Assembly (NCBI GenBank): GCA_964490975.1
Contig: CAZBEQ010000002.1
Location: 62,001 to 126,000, forward strand
Reading direction: 5' to 3'
DNA length: 64,000 nt
Origin: DTU013 sp964490975
GTDB taxonomy: Bacteria > Bacillota > Clostridia > Acetivibrionales > DTU013
Shown here: positions 1 to 10,500 of the stretch, piece after piece
Numbering within the stretch: the stretch's first letter is position 1
How the letters are laid out: each line of letters opens with the position of its first letter
Translations under genes and position numbers: made by a program
Notes under the pieces: generated by a model
Seen by the model: only the letters and a program-made list of their open reading frames with translations
Told to the model about the DNA's origin: nothing
Database searches by the model: none

Positions 1-53
1 AACTCCTTGAGCTTTTTACTTTTTTCTTCTGGAAATGATTTTTTCATATTCAC
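1..53 (-). CDS. Start of a truncated gene, probably spoIIQ-like (M23 peptidase)
   Basis: Only about the first 18 codons lie in the window; the gene runs off the left edge. Seen: a GGAGG ribosome site, then eight bases, then GTG AAT ATG AAA, so GTG at 53 is the best start. The nearby ATG in another frame is followed at once by a stop. The visible residues are lysine-rich and cytoplasmic in character. In Bacillus and Clostridia spoIID is commonly followed by the M23-family spoIIQ; the name rests on that context only. Confidence 0.45.
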   Translation of the reverse strand, partial: MNMKKSFPEEKSKKLKE

Positions 54-125
54 ATATTCCACCTCCGTATATTATTGTTGCCGTATATGGCAACTATATA
101 CATCTGAAGGTAAAATATTTGCCCT

Positions 126-1142
126 TCAATCAGCCTTCGCCATAGCCTCGTACTCAGCAATAGATATTACATCGATACCTGTATAATAATGTTGCAATAT
201 CTCGCTGTAAGTACCACCGGTCCTGGCAAGCGCATTCGCACCCCACTGGCTCATCCCGACCCCATGGCCATGTCCCGTAGTCGTGATCCTTAGTAAATCA
301 TCATCAACAAATTCAATGCTGAAGCATGCCGACCTGAGACCCATTATGGCTCTGAACTCAGTCCCGCTAATAGTAAGATTGCCGATTTTCAATGTTTTAA
401 CTCTTCCACCTGTAGTATAATCAACTATTCTTATATTATTTATCACTTCATCCCCGATGTCCTCATCAGGATAGGCTTTTAAAAGCTTTTCAACCAGTTC
501 CTCCACACCGACTGAAACCGCGGCTATATAGCCCTTTGAAGCTTCATCCCCGGTGCTCTCGACGCTTTTGAGATATGGCACGCTTTTGCCTTCCCATACA
601 TCCTCCGAATTTTCCGTCCTTCCTGGGCTGCTTGCGTGGAATAGAGTATTTGCAACTTTGCCTTCATATACCGCTATGACTCCTTTTGTTTCGTTGACCG
701 CTTTACTTATCCTGCTCCAGTTTCTGGATGCGAACAGTATGTTCCATTTTTTCATAGCGCTCTCCTTGCTTATCCAAGCCTGGCAATGGGTAGAATCCGT
801 GCAGATATCGATACCATCATGAACGCCCTGTTTGGATCTGTAAGCTCCTGACATGCGACCATATGCAAAAGTCCGGGCAGCCACTGCCTGAGCCTTCAAT
901 GCTTCCAAGTCAAAGTCGGCAGGCATTTCCGCAGCAACTACGCACTTTATGTACTCCTCCAATTCAACCTTCTCCGTTATACCTGTTAAATGATTATAGA
1001 CTGTTATCTCATAGACCTTAGCTGGCGTTATTCCCTGCTGCGGTTTTTGTTTTGGAGCGGGGCCGCAGCTTCTTACAATGATCATAGGAAGAAGTATGAC
1101 AATAACAATCATCACTCCCGCATAGTAAATGAGCTTTTTCAT
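126..1142 (-). CDS. spoIID: Stage II sporulation protein D (peptidoglycan lytic transglycosylase)
   Basis: SpoIID works with SpoIIM and SpoIIP in the mother cell to degrade septal peptidoglycan during engulfment. The start at 1142 follows a G-rich ribosome site; an upstream in-frame start lacks one. The 338-residue product has an N-terminal membrane anchor (residues about 3-25), then the family signature VVAAEMP followed by EALKAQAVAARTFA, which carries the catalytic glutamate. Near the C-terminus is GHGHGVGMSQWGANALA. It lies downstream of murA and ywmB, the order known from Bacillus, and probably belongs to the sigma-E regulon (family knowledge; no promoter was assigned). Confidence 0.95.
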   Translation of the reverse strand: MKKLIYYAGVMIVIVILLPMIIVRSCGPAPKQKPQQGITPAKVYEITVYNHLTGITEKVELEEYIKCVVAAEMPADFDLEALKAQAVAARTFAYGRMSGAYRSKQGVHDGIDICTDSTHCQAWISKESAMKKWNILFASRNWSRISKAVNETKGVIAVYEGKVANTLFHASSPGRTENSEDVWEGKSVPYLKSVESTGDEASKGYIAAVSVGVEELVEKLLKAYPDEDIGDEVINNIRIVDYTTGGRVKTLKIGNLTISGTEFRAIMGLRSACFSIEFVDDDLLRITTTGHGHGVGMSQWGANALARTGGTYSEILQHYYTGIDVISIAEYEAMAKAD

Positions 1143-1280
1143 CAGGACCCCCCTATAGCGGATAAACATTAACCTGTTTCGGTTAATGTATATTCACATA
1201 AAAAAAAAGTATGCGGCTGCGCGCACACTCTGTCCTGTAAAAGCAATCCCTATCCATGCTCATTTTACTCCGGTTGGCTC

Positions 1281-2543
1281 CTACTCCTCGTCTGATCTGC
1301 TGATCACTGCTCCCAGCTTTCTCAACTTTTCATCTATTTTGATATAACCTCTGTCAATATGTTCTATATCCAATATTTCCGTCGATCCCTCAGCGCAAAG
1401 CCCTGCGAGTATCAGTGCAGCTCCGGCTCTTAGATCCGTTGCCTTGACCTTGGCGCCGGTGAGTCTGGTACAGCCTTCTATTATGGCACTCCTACCCTCG
1501 ACCTTAATATTTGCACCCATTCTTTTCAGTTCGCAAACATGCATAAAACGGTTTTCAAATATTGTCTCGATCACCATGCTGGTACCGCATGCCACACTTA
1601 GCAACGAGGTCATCTGTGACTGCATATCCGTTGGGAAACCCGGATATGGATGGGTTTTTATATCAACAGGATCGATCCTGTTTCCTTTCACCCTTATTGA
1701 TGTTATTTCCTCGGAAATTTCTACCCCCGCTTCCCTGAGTTTAGCAGTTACAGGCTTAAGGTGGTCTGTGACGACATTCTCAACAATAACATCTCCTCCC
1801 GTAATTGCTGCAGCGACCATAAATGTACCTGCTTCTATGCGGTCGGGGATGATCGTGTGGCAGGCCGCCTTAAGGTCACTAACTCCCGATATCTTTATCG
1901 TATCGGTTCCAGCGCCTTTTATCTGAGCCCCCATTGATGTCAGGTATGTTGCCAGATCAACTATTTCAGGCTCTATTGCTGCATTTTCTATTACAGTATT
2001 TCCCTGTGCCAGTACGGCCGCCATCATTATGTTTTCGGTGGCACCGACACTGGGAAAATCCAGATAGACCTTCCCTCCGTTCAGCCGTCCGTTCTTTTCC
2101 GCTTCAATGTAACCATGGCCCTGTGTTATCGACGCGCCAAGGGCTGTAAAACCCTTCAGGTGGAGGTCGATCGGTCTTGAGCCGATAGCACAGCCTCCCG
2201 GAAGTGATATCCTCACATGTCCTGTCCTTGCAAGCAGCGGGCCAGCAACCAGAAAAGAAGCCCGCATCTTATTTACCAGCTCATAGGGGGCAGTTGTGTT
2301 CGATAGTGAACCGCAGCTTACTTCAAGCCTGTTCAAGTCATCTGATAAGTTGACTGAAGCGCCCAATGACTTGACCAAATCGCACATTATTTTAACATCG
2401 TTAAGATAGGGAATTTCATCAATTATACTGCTGCCATCAGCCAGCAATGATGCTGCTATGATCGGAAGCACCGAGTTCTTTGCTCCGCTGACGCGAACTT
2501 TGCCTTTTAACGGCCTGGTTTCCGAAATTATCAGTTTGGACAA
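1281..2543 (-). CDS. murA: UDP-N-acetylglucosamine 1-carboxyvinyltransferase
   Basis: MurA transfers enolpyruvate from PEP to UDP-GlcNAc, the first committed step of peptidoglycan synthesis in the cytoplasm. The 420-residue length is typical. Visible active-site features are the KN pair in GAKNSVLP near residue 22, the fosfomycin-target cysteine in LPGGCAIGSRPIDLH near residue 117, and FPTDMQSQ near residue 305 with the conserved aspartate. It sits between ywmB and spoIID on the same strand, so it may be the paralogue linked to sporulation-era wall synthesis; Firmicutes often carry two murA genes. Confidence 0.97.
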   Translation of the reverse strand: MSKLIISETRPLKGKVRVSGAKNSVLPIIAASLLADGSSIIDEIPYLNDVKIMCDLVKSLGASVNLSDDLNRLEVSCGSLSNTTAPYELVNKMRASFLVAGPLLARTGHVRISLPGGCAIGSRPIDLHLKGFTALGASITQGHGYIEAEKNGRLNGGKVYLDFPSVGATENIMMAAVLAQGNTVIENAAIEPEIVDLATYLTSMGAQIKGAGTDTIKISGVSDLKAACHTIIPDRIEAGTFMVAAAITGGDVIVENVVTDHLKPVTAKLREAGVEISEEITSIRVKGNRIDPVDIKTHPYPGFPTDMQSQMTSLLSVACGTSMVIETIFENRFMHVCELKRMGANIKVEGRSAIIEGCTRLTGAKVKATDLRAGAALILAGLCAEGSTEILDIEHIDRGYIKIDEKLRKLGAVISRSDEE

Positions 2544-2589
2544 GTCATTCTCCCCTTTATCATCATTTGTATTTCTATTGGGCTACCAG

Positions 2590-3351
2590 TCAATATTCAG
2601 TGGTTATGACCGGTGTAGCAAGCCATATGTATGTTTTACCTTCATATGAGTTATATCGGACTGCAATATTCATATTCACCTTTTTACCTTTTACACTGAC
2701 AGACTCGCTAATAGAGGGCGCAAATGCTGAAACGCTTACCAGCCCGTTGTCATTCATACCTTCGACCTTGTCCGCGCCGACCCTCTTAAATGCCCTCAGG
2801 CAGATATCACCTATTTCATCCTCCCCAAGCCTTCCATCTACACTGCCTGTTAAAGAAATATTGGACTCATGCCCGATCACGTACTTTTCCAGGCTCTGTA
2901 CAATGGCGTCTGTATTTGCCTGCACATGAGGATTGCTGGATGTGTCAAAAAAGCTAATGCACAAAGTGCTGTTTTTATCTGTGATCTTATTTTTCTCGCT
3001 TATAACTGATATTTGGATGGTTTTATTTTCATCTATTATGTAACTTATCTCCATGCCTTCCACGTAATCATTTTCCACTGCTTTAAAAACCGGTATATCC
3101 TTTGAATACTGACCTCCGGTCCCGGCAATTATATCTTCGATAAGGGTGCGCGCATCATTTTCATCAAAAACCTTCCTCTTCGATGTTCCCCGTACATATA
3201 TCTCTGAACTGACTGCAGCGGCACCCGTCTCGGAAAAGGCTGCTTCTATGGCATCGGCGGCGTGGCTGGAAAATTTGTCTTTCTGTATCATAATAATAAA
3301 TATGGAGATAACTAGAACAAAAGCGAGTATTAAAGGAAATGATTTCTTCAT
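2590..3351 (-). CDS. ywmB: YwmB-family secreted protein
   Basis: A 253-residue protein with an N-terminal signal or anchor segment (about residues 5-22) followed by a soluble extracytoplasmic domain, matching the YwmB family (TATA-box-binding-like fold, function unknown). The start follows GGGGGACTTGCC. It is the first gene of ywmB-murA-spoIID, a conserved arrangement that supports the name. The family is tied by context to the forespore/mother-cell interface; no catalytic motif is visible. The 150-bp gap upstream separates it from the surface-protein genes. Confidence 0.8.
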   Translation of the reverse strand: MKKSFPLILAFVLVISIFIIMIQKDKFSSHAADAIEAAFSETGAAAVSSEIYVRGTSKRKVFDENDARTLIEDIIAGTGGQYSKDIPVFKAVENDYVEGMEISYIIDENKTIQISVISEKNKITDKNSTLCISFFDTSSNPHVQANTDAIVQSLEKYVIGHESNISLTGSVDGRLGEDEIGDICLRAFKRVGADKVEGMNDNGLVSVSAFAPSISESVSVKGKKVNMNIAVRYNSYEGKTYIWLATPVITTEY

Positions 3352-3503
3352 GGCAAGTCCCCCTTTTTCATCGGCATTTGGTGGTTTACCGTAACCTCTG
3401 CATTACGATCCCACTAAAATTATTGCCTCATAAAAGGGGGCCTATACATGAAAAATTTTTATGCCTATCACCATTACTGGATTTTAAGCATGTTTTTTGA
3501 AAA

Positions 3504-6500
3504 TCAAAGCTCGCCTGAATACCGCAGCAATTTTTCAAGCAGCACCATGGCTTCTGCACGGGTCACAATATCCTTTGGACCGAGCGTGTCGGAGAATCTG
3601 CTAGTTATTACGCCGATCTGCTGAGCATATCTGATCCTTGGCAGCAGCGACGGACTGACCCGATTCATGTCCTTGAAAGCAGACATATAAGCCTGATCCG
3701 ATACCGCCTTTTGTTTTGTTTTAAGCTCACAGATCCTCATTGCCATCGAGATCAGCTGTTCTCTGGTGCATTCGGAGGTCGCCCTCCCGGTGTCGTCGCT
3801 CTTTATGATACCGGCTTTTGCTGCCAATATCATATAGTCTGATCCATACCCGGCATCCATTACATCAAGCATCAGTTTCACACCATCGCCTAATGTAAGG
3901 TTCTTTGCGGGTTCAAATCTACTGCCGGTTACAGACTTTAGTCCATGTACTGCCGCAACATTCCCTATGGATCTGTCCGCATAGCTGTTGGAAGTATCCG
4001 TATAAAATTCGTGTCCCTGATCGGCGGCAGCCAATTTACCGGTAACTGGCATTTCAAATGTAAACTGTCCCTTATTGCTCACAGCATCAAAGTTGCTCCT
4101 CGGAGCTGCCTTCTGCCATGTTTCAGCGCCCTCCGGCAGATAGTAGCCAAATGTAGTCCCGGGTTTGTACCAGCTTGCCTTGTTATATTCATATGCGACC
4201 TTAATAGGATTCTCAAACTTCTTTATGCTAAACGGCAAACCATCGAGCAATCCTATATCGATTCTAGAAACAGGCGTTTTGAAGGTCAAATTGCCTGTAT
4301 TCCCCTCAACAGTGCTTTGAGGAGTTATTTCGATTATAAAATCCGCTCCGGCTGAGACATTGCTGTAGGTTATATTTTTGCCGGTCAGGACTCCCGGCCT
4401 TATTATAAATGAATTGGCGCTTGTCTTAAGTATAAGATTTTCTCCAAGCATGCCAAGCGCGCCGAATACCTTCTGCGAGACCCTGACTGAGACTGACTTT
4501 GTACCGGAAGGCGCAGTCTTCATATCGATACAATAGTCCAGATCATTATCAGTCTGCACAGACTGTATGAACCTATCGGCATTGATCCCTGTTATTCTGA
4601 TATTCCAGACTCCGTTTACAGCAGCGCTGTCCCTTATGATATAGTCTCCGCTGATGACACCCACGGTATCCGCGCTGGAATCATAGTCATCGCTTGACCG
4701 CAGTGTTCTGACAGTAACGCTTTGTGTTGGAGCCGACATTGTGTCCTTTGTCGGATCATATGCATACAATCTGGCGTAGTATCTGAAATTGGATCTGAGC
4801 TTTTCAGCCGTATACTCAGAAGCATCACTGATCTCGTATTTTGTACTTCCCGTATAATTGATATCCTCAGCTATTTCGAGAACATATTCCATGCCTTTTT
4901 GGCCGTTCCACTCATATGTAATGCTGTTTTTTGTGATCGAACCGGAAGTACCCTTTACCCCAAAGCCAAGAGGTGTATCTGGAGGTATGTCCTTGCGTGT
5001 CCTGATTATATAGGAATCACTGAAGTCGGACCGTTTCTTATCACCCGAAGCATTTGACGCTTCAGCCTGTATCCAGAAATAATAAACAGTATCCTGCTTA
5101 AGACCGTCGACCCTGTAATATGTAGCAAATTCCAGCTCATCCGGTGTGATTTCCTCTCTGTTTGTACTCTTTTCACGATCATCGGCAGTACCGTATTCAA
5201 GGTAATATACATAGTCACCTTTAAAATTCCACCCCAGATCAATATATGTGTCCCCTGCATAGTAATAATTAAATACCGGGACAGTCGGTTTCTCTACCTC
5301 TTCAGGCAGATCAGGTATCGTTGTAATTATTATTGGATCTGAAGGTCCGGAAACTAGATTCACGCTGCGTCTGGAGGCCTTTGCCCATATGATATAGGTC
5401 TTATTAGGCTCAAGGTCGCTGAGGGTAATGTCAATATTATGCTTGCGTCCATCACGCACGGCATCCACGGCATTTATATCCTCGCCGGGATCGTTTGGGA
5501 CCGTCGGAAAGCCAACGACCCTGTTTGCAGGCAGATTCTCCAGGTCATTATAGTCTATATCGGGTGAGTATTCCACACAGCCTATATCGATCGTAACTCC
5601 GCTGTCATACCCCACCTTCCTGAACTTCAGCAAGTTGACCGACTCATCATCATTATTAGCATCGCTGTCATAGTTGCTTTCCAAAGCGGCAACAAAATTA
5701 TCGACAGGCGGAATAAACCTGGATCCCGCAGTATTTATTTCATTAGACGTTCTGAAATACCAGGACCACCTGGCGCCATCCACAGGCACTGCATCAGGAC
5801 TTGGTTTATTTGAGTATTCCTCGTACCATGAATTTTGTAATGTAACCACCGCAGTCGTACTGGTTATGCTATCCTTGCCGCTTATGTCCTTCTTTAGCCT
5901 GAAAGGAGGCGTACCGGGAACGACAGGCTGATCTATCGGCCCTGTTGCGGGGGTAATAATAACCTTCATAGCGGCATCTGACTGGAGAATAACATTTTGA
6001 AGCTCATTATCTGCGAACTCTACGTAGTCCTTTTTAGCAATAATTTTAAAATAGTAAGTGGAGTTTGGTATCAAATCATTTATCACATATTTGTAACCAA
6101 GCAGCTTTGTTCCGCTCATAACAAAATTGGTTTGATTCATTTTCACAGATGATGCTATCAATGTCGCAGATGGTGGATCATCCAGCAGATTAGGATCACT
6201 AATGAGCCATATGTCATACTCCACATCGGTGTCCACATCCCCATTACCCTTCAAAGGCATCCTCCAAAGTACCGTGGCGCTATTGGCTGTCAGTTCTCCC
6301 TTATAAGAAATAATGACCTCACCGGCATTGCGAAAATCTGCAACAAGCTCAGGGACGGCAGGAGTGGAGGGTACTTCGGATTCCTTCACATATATCCTGG
6401 GCGACTGTATCCTTATTCCCGGATATAGATCCTGACCATTCTGAGTAACCATTGCCTTTACTACGTAATAATTGTCCTCGTCTCCCTGCTGCAGCGTAAG

Positions 6501-7523
6501 GAAAAAAGTCGTGTCATCTGTCGATGCCATGTATTCCTCGACACTGCTGCCTGATCCGGTCCCCCTGTATATCTGATAAGTAACTTTAACGCTGCTGTCG
6601 GCTATTCCGGTGACTACCGGGCTCCATTCCAGTCTCCAGACAGTGCCCGCGTCAGTTACTGACATCTTTGTGGTTTTTGCCAGTATATAACTGCTCACAA
6701 CGACCACCGGGCTGCTTTGAGATCTTTTGAGCTCAGTTTCAGTAGTATCCGGTTCTATCTTGATATAATAAACTCTGCCGGGATCCCTGACAGTATGTAT
6801 ATATTCCAGCTTTCCGGTCGCTTCATTGACCATTACAGGCCCGTTTTGGCTGATCTGTGACTGTCCGATATATATGGGAGGGCTGTTTGTAAATGATTTG
6901 CTCTCGGAGACAAAGAGCTTGTAGTCCATCCTCTTTCCGGAATTCCACACATCGTCCCATTCTATTTTGATTTGGTTGGGGCCATATGAATAAGCGTTTA
7001 TATCAATATCGGTCATGAATTTTATTGTATTGGAGGAATTGGATTCAATGCTGGTATATGTTACGGTATCAACGGTATATGTATAGTAAGCCTTGGCATG
7101 TGCATAATACACAGTTCCTGAACTCAATTCCTTCAATCTGATCTCATTGTCAGCATCAATTCTCGCAGGTATATTGCCTTCTTTCAATATTGAAGGCCTG
7201 ACTGGTTTGTAAGGTTTATTGACCTCTGTCAAATAATAGTTCATATAAATGCTTGGCGAGGGAACATCCTCGGGCCGGTCAATGCTGTCAGTTTTCAGAT
7301 CGATATAGTATTTGTCGAACTCATTGTAACCTATCATAGGCTCGGGGTTGGAGCCTTCATCATTTATCGCCTCTGCTCTCAGCCTTTCGGGCGCAGGCTG
7401 GGGCGTATTGATAGCTGCAGCAGAAGACTGCTCAACGGCGCTCTGCAGCAGCAGAAGCACTGCCAATATAGCTGCCGCTGCTTTTGAAGCTTTTTTTCTG
7501 ATTACTCCTTTGTCCGTTCTCAT
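3504..7523 (-). CDS. Giant secreted fibronectin-III repeat protein with S-layer-homology tail
   Basis: The 1339-residue product has a signal peptide (basic start, long Ala/Leu segment, likely cleavage after residue 36). Repeated beta-sandwich modules resemble fibronectin type III, with recurrent endings such as TVYYFWIQA and TYYFKIIA. The last 150 or so residues look like divergent S-layer-homology repeats (KDMNRVSPSLLPRIRYAQQIGVI, then VTRAEAMVLLEKLL), so it probably binds secondary wall polymer. A nonrepetitive domain (about residues 960-1150) precedes the SLH part. It begins 37 bp after the next giant gene ends, and the two are probably cotranscribed. The ligand is unknown; structural or adhesive roles are inference. 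Confidence 0.8.
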   Translation of the reverse strand: MRTDKGVIRKKASKAAAAILAVLLLLQSAVEQSSAAAINTPQPAPERLRAEAINDEGSNPEPMIGYNEFDKYYIDLKTDSIDRPEDVPSPSIYMNYYLTEVNKPYKPVRPSILKEGNIPARIDADNEIRLKELSSGTVYYAHAKAYYTYTVDTVTYTSIESNSSNTIKFMTDIDINAYSYGPNQIKIEWDDVWNSGKRMDYKLFVSESKSFTNSPPIYIGQSQISQNGPVMVNEATGKLEYIHTVRDPGRVYYIKIEPDTTETELKRSQSSPVVVVSSYILAKTTKMSVTDAGTVWRLEWSPVVTGIADSSVKVTYQIYRGTGSGSSVEEYMASTDDTTFFLTLQQGDEDNYYVVKAMVTQNGQDLYPGIRIQSPRIYVKESEVPSTPAVPELVADFRNAGEVIISYKGELTANSATVLWRMPLKGNGDVDTDVEYDIWLISDPNLLDDPPSATLIASSVKMNQTNFVMSGTKLLGYKYVINDLIPNSTYYFKIIAKKDYVEFADNELQNVILQSDAAMKVIITPATGPIDQPVVPGTPPFRLKKDISGKDSITSTTAVVTLQNSWYEEYSNKPSPDAVPVDGARWSWYFRTSNEINTAGSRFIPPVDNFVAALESNYDSDANNDDESVNLLKFRKVGYDSGVTIDIGCVEYSPDIDYNDLENLPANRVVGFPTVPNDPGEDINAVDAVRDGRKHNIDITLSDLEPNKTYIIWAKASRRSVNLVSGPSDPIIITTIPDLPEEVEKPTVPVFNYYYAGDTYIDLGWNFKGDYVYYLEYGTADDREKSTNREEITPDELEFATYYRVDGLKQDTVYYFWIQAEASNASGDKKRSDFSDSYIIRTRKDIPPDTPLGFGVKGTSGSITKNSITYEWNGQKGMEYVLEIAEDINYTGSTKYEISDASEYTAEKLRSNFRYYARLYAYDPTKDTMSAPTQSVTVRTLRSSDDYDSSADTVGVISGDYIIRDSAAVNGVWNIRITGINADRFIQSVQTDNDLDYCIDMKTAPSGTKSVSVRVSQKVFGALGMLGENLILKTSANSFIIRPGVLTGKNITYSNVSAGADFIIEITPQSTVEGNTGNLTFKTPVSRIDIGLLDGLPFSIKKFENPIKVAYEYNKASWYKPGTTFGYYLPEGAETWQKAAPRSNFDAVSNKGQFTFEMPVTGKLAAADQGHEFYTDTSNSYADRSIGNVAAVHGLKSVTGSRFEPAKNLTLGDGVKLMLDVMDAGYGSDYMILAAKAGIIKSDDTGRATSECTREQLISMAMRICELKTKQKAVSDQAYMSAFKDMNRVSPSLLPRIRYAQQIGVITSRFSDTLGPKDIVTRAEAMVLLEKLLRYSGEL

Positions 7524-7560
7524 ACCATGTCCCTTTCCGGTTGTTGTCCGATTAGTGCTT

Positions 7561-10500
7561 TCACAAATCTCCAGTCAGCCTCAGCAGTCTTGCGAAGGCT
7601 TCCGCAACCTCTGCCCGCGTCATAGTATTGCCGGGGTTGAACCTCCTATTCCCATCAAGTCTCATAACATCGATATCAACTATCATCATTACCGAAACAT
7701 AATACTCATCACTTATACTGCCTTCATCTGCTATTGCTTTTTTGGCAGCAGGTCTATAGCTTGCCGTATCCACTCCCTGCTTTACGCTAAAGAGCTTGCA
7801 AAGCACTGCAGCTGTATGTTGCCTGTCCGTATTTCTCACAAGCGAATTTGGAGACAGGACTTTATCAAGCTTCAGATTCGAAAGCCTGTATCTTGCATCC
7901 AGGCCTGCATTCTCAGCCGATTTTCCTATAACCTTTTCATACAGCAGCATAACTTCCCTGCCAGTTGCTTTATTATCCGGCATGAAGCTTGTCTGTATGC
8001 CAGGGAATACATCCTCCAGGTCATATTTTACAGCAAGGCTTGTTATACTGCTCTCGGCCCAGTGCCCCTTTGCATCTCCTGTAATGCTCTTTGGTGCCAG
8101 TATCGCAAACATACCGGTCCCGGTAATGTTGAACCTTACTGTATATCCTGACGCCACTGCGCCATCGGATATCTTCTGCCAGCTTGATGTGCCATCGTAT
8201 AAAGCATAAAGCACTCTGACACCCTTGCCCGGGCTAACAGTAAGGTTTGCTGCCGCCGGAGCATCGAAGGCTGATATACTCCTTACTGCGTTAACCAGTC
8301 TGGATGATTCCAGTGTATCGCTTATATATGCAGAAAGCTCTTCTTCGATCATTTCCGCCAGACTCCGTGTGTACTGATCGATCAATTCGGAGGAGCCTGT
8401 TCCGCTTCCGACATAAGTATTCTGGAGTATATTGAGCATTCTGCTGACCAACCCGGCATTCTCATCATACAGCTTGTCATGGAACATTCCCGCCATGTCG
8501 CCGTATGCCACCGAGAAGCCCTGCGCCTGCATTTCAACATCATTGATCTCTGAAACCGGCAGCTGGTTAGCGGGAAATGCCGGATATGTGCCAACTCCAC
8601 GTTTCATATCCAGTTTCACATAAATGTCCTTAACTTCCTTCCTGCCCAGTATATCCTTGATACTATCATTAAAAGTTGCGTCGAGCGTTCCCGGCTTAAG
8701 CAGCAGCTCAGTCCCATTTGTCCTTATGACAAGGCTCTTGTTCAGCGTTCTCATTGTATTGACTACGTTTATCGGCATATATATCTCATCTTTGTTGATG
8801 TTGACCGATATACCCGTCAGATCGATGACAAATGCATCATCAGAGGAGTTTTTCAATGCATCGGCAACCCTGTCACCCTTGAGGAGGATCGTGGTGACAT
8901 GGTTAGTGTCCATGTCAACTCTCCAGTAATAACCCTTCTCAAGCTCCTTCATCCTGTCGAGAAAGACAGCCTTTTGCTGCTCTTCCCTGTCCCTGTTGTC
9001 ATAATCATCCTGATTGAACTCTGTCCTGGAGCTTACAGGGCCAATATATCTGGAATATGATATAAGGTCTGCCTCTACAGGATCGACTTTTACAGCTCGA
9101 ATTTTTATCAGGTATTTTACATTCGAGCGCAGCGGCTGCTTTGTCACAATACCGCCCGGCAGTGTCACATTTACGGTCTTTATCCTGGCATAGTAACAAA
9201 GAGAATCTGTTCTAATAGATTTCGCCGTTTCATCAGTATAATATGGCATTATTGAACCATTCTTGTCGATATACTGTTCAAGATCGCCAGATGTGAGTAT
9301 CGTATATTCTGAAGAACCCTCTTCCATTACGGTTATCTCATATCGGGCATAGTTATCGATCGATTTGCCTATCCACTTTATCTCCACCTGATGGAAACCG
9401 TCCCTGGTCATCATGCCTGCTTTTTCAAACACCGTTGTATCATTGCCTTTTGCCACCCTGACGTCATAAGGAGTCCCCTGCTTAAGTCCTGTAACCCTGC
9501 CATAATATGTCCTTGCGTCAGAGTCTTTTATGACCGTGGACTGTGCTCTTGTCATCAGCCTGTAGGCAGAGTCGGATGGGCCCTTTATATATATCCTGAA
9601 GTCATCTGCCGTCAGCCCCGCTGTATTGTCGCTCCACCAAAAGCCCAGTTCGGGGACCTGGATCACCTCCAGCGAAGATGGCGGATCGATAAGAGAAGTA
9701 GTAACAGGAATCGAGACCCAAACACTTTCAGAGCCCACCGCAGTCACATTGCCTTCCTCGCCCCTGTCAGCCCTGATGGCCTTTAGGCTGAAATAGTACA
9801 GCTTGTTTGGGAACATAGCTCTGTCGATAGTAAACGTACAAATGCCATCCACACAGGTGAACTTTCCGTCATGATTATTACTGCCTGCCGGATCAAGGTA
9901 AATGACACTTGTATTGGGATCGCCTATTTTAAGACTGCCGTATTCCCTAAGAAGTCCGGTATATTCAGGATCGTTTTCATATTCTGTGACACCGGCAGCA
10001 GGATTTACCTTATCGGTCGTCCTGATCAATTGGTAAATTACATCCTTCTCTTGCTGCAACCAGCTGAAAGTCACACTGCTGCCTGACACAAGCTGATTAC
10101 CGGCACTATTCCGCGCCACTCCAAAGTCCGTAGGAGCCAAAGGCTTCCGCTGGCTGTCATCCGGCGCAGCTACGCCAAGCAGGATGGTCGTTACCGGAAG
10201 GATGGCTGTATTCATTAATGATGTTTTAGTTTCAACAGGCTGTCCGTCGGATTTTCTGCTAACGACCAGCCTTGTCTTTATATAAAAATAGTATGTCGTA
10301 TTTGGCAACAGCTCCGACCCGAAAGTCGTTCGGGGGTTTCTATCGCCCTCCTCCAGAAGGCCACAGCCAATAAGCCTTTGCGTATTGGCATCAGTGAATT
10401 GGCTTATCCTGGCTATTACCGAGGTGCTTTGCAGGTCATCGGCTCCTGTAAAGCCGACATCTCCGCCAAGGTCCTGTGTTGTGCCTACCGGTATGAACGC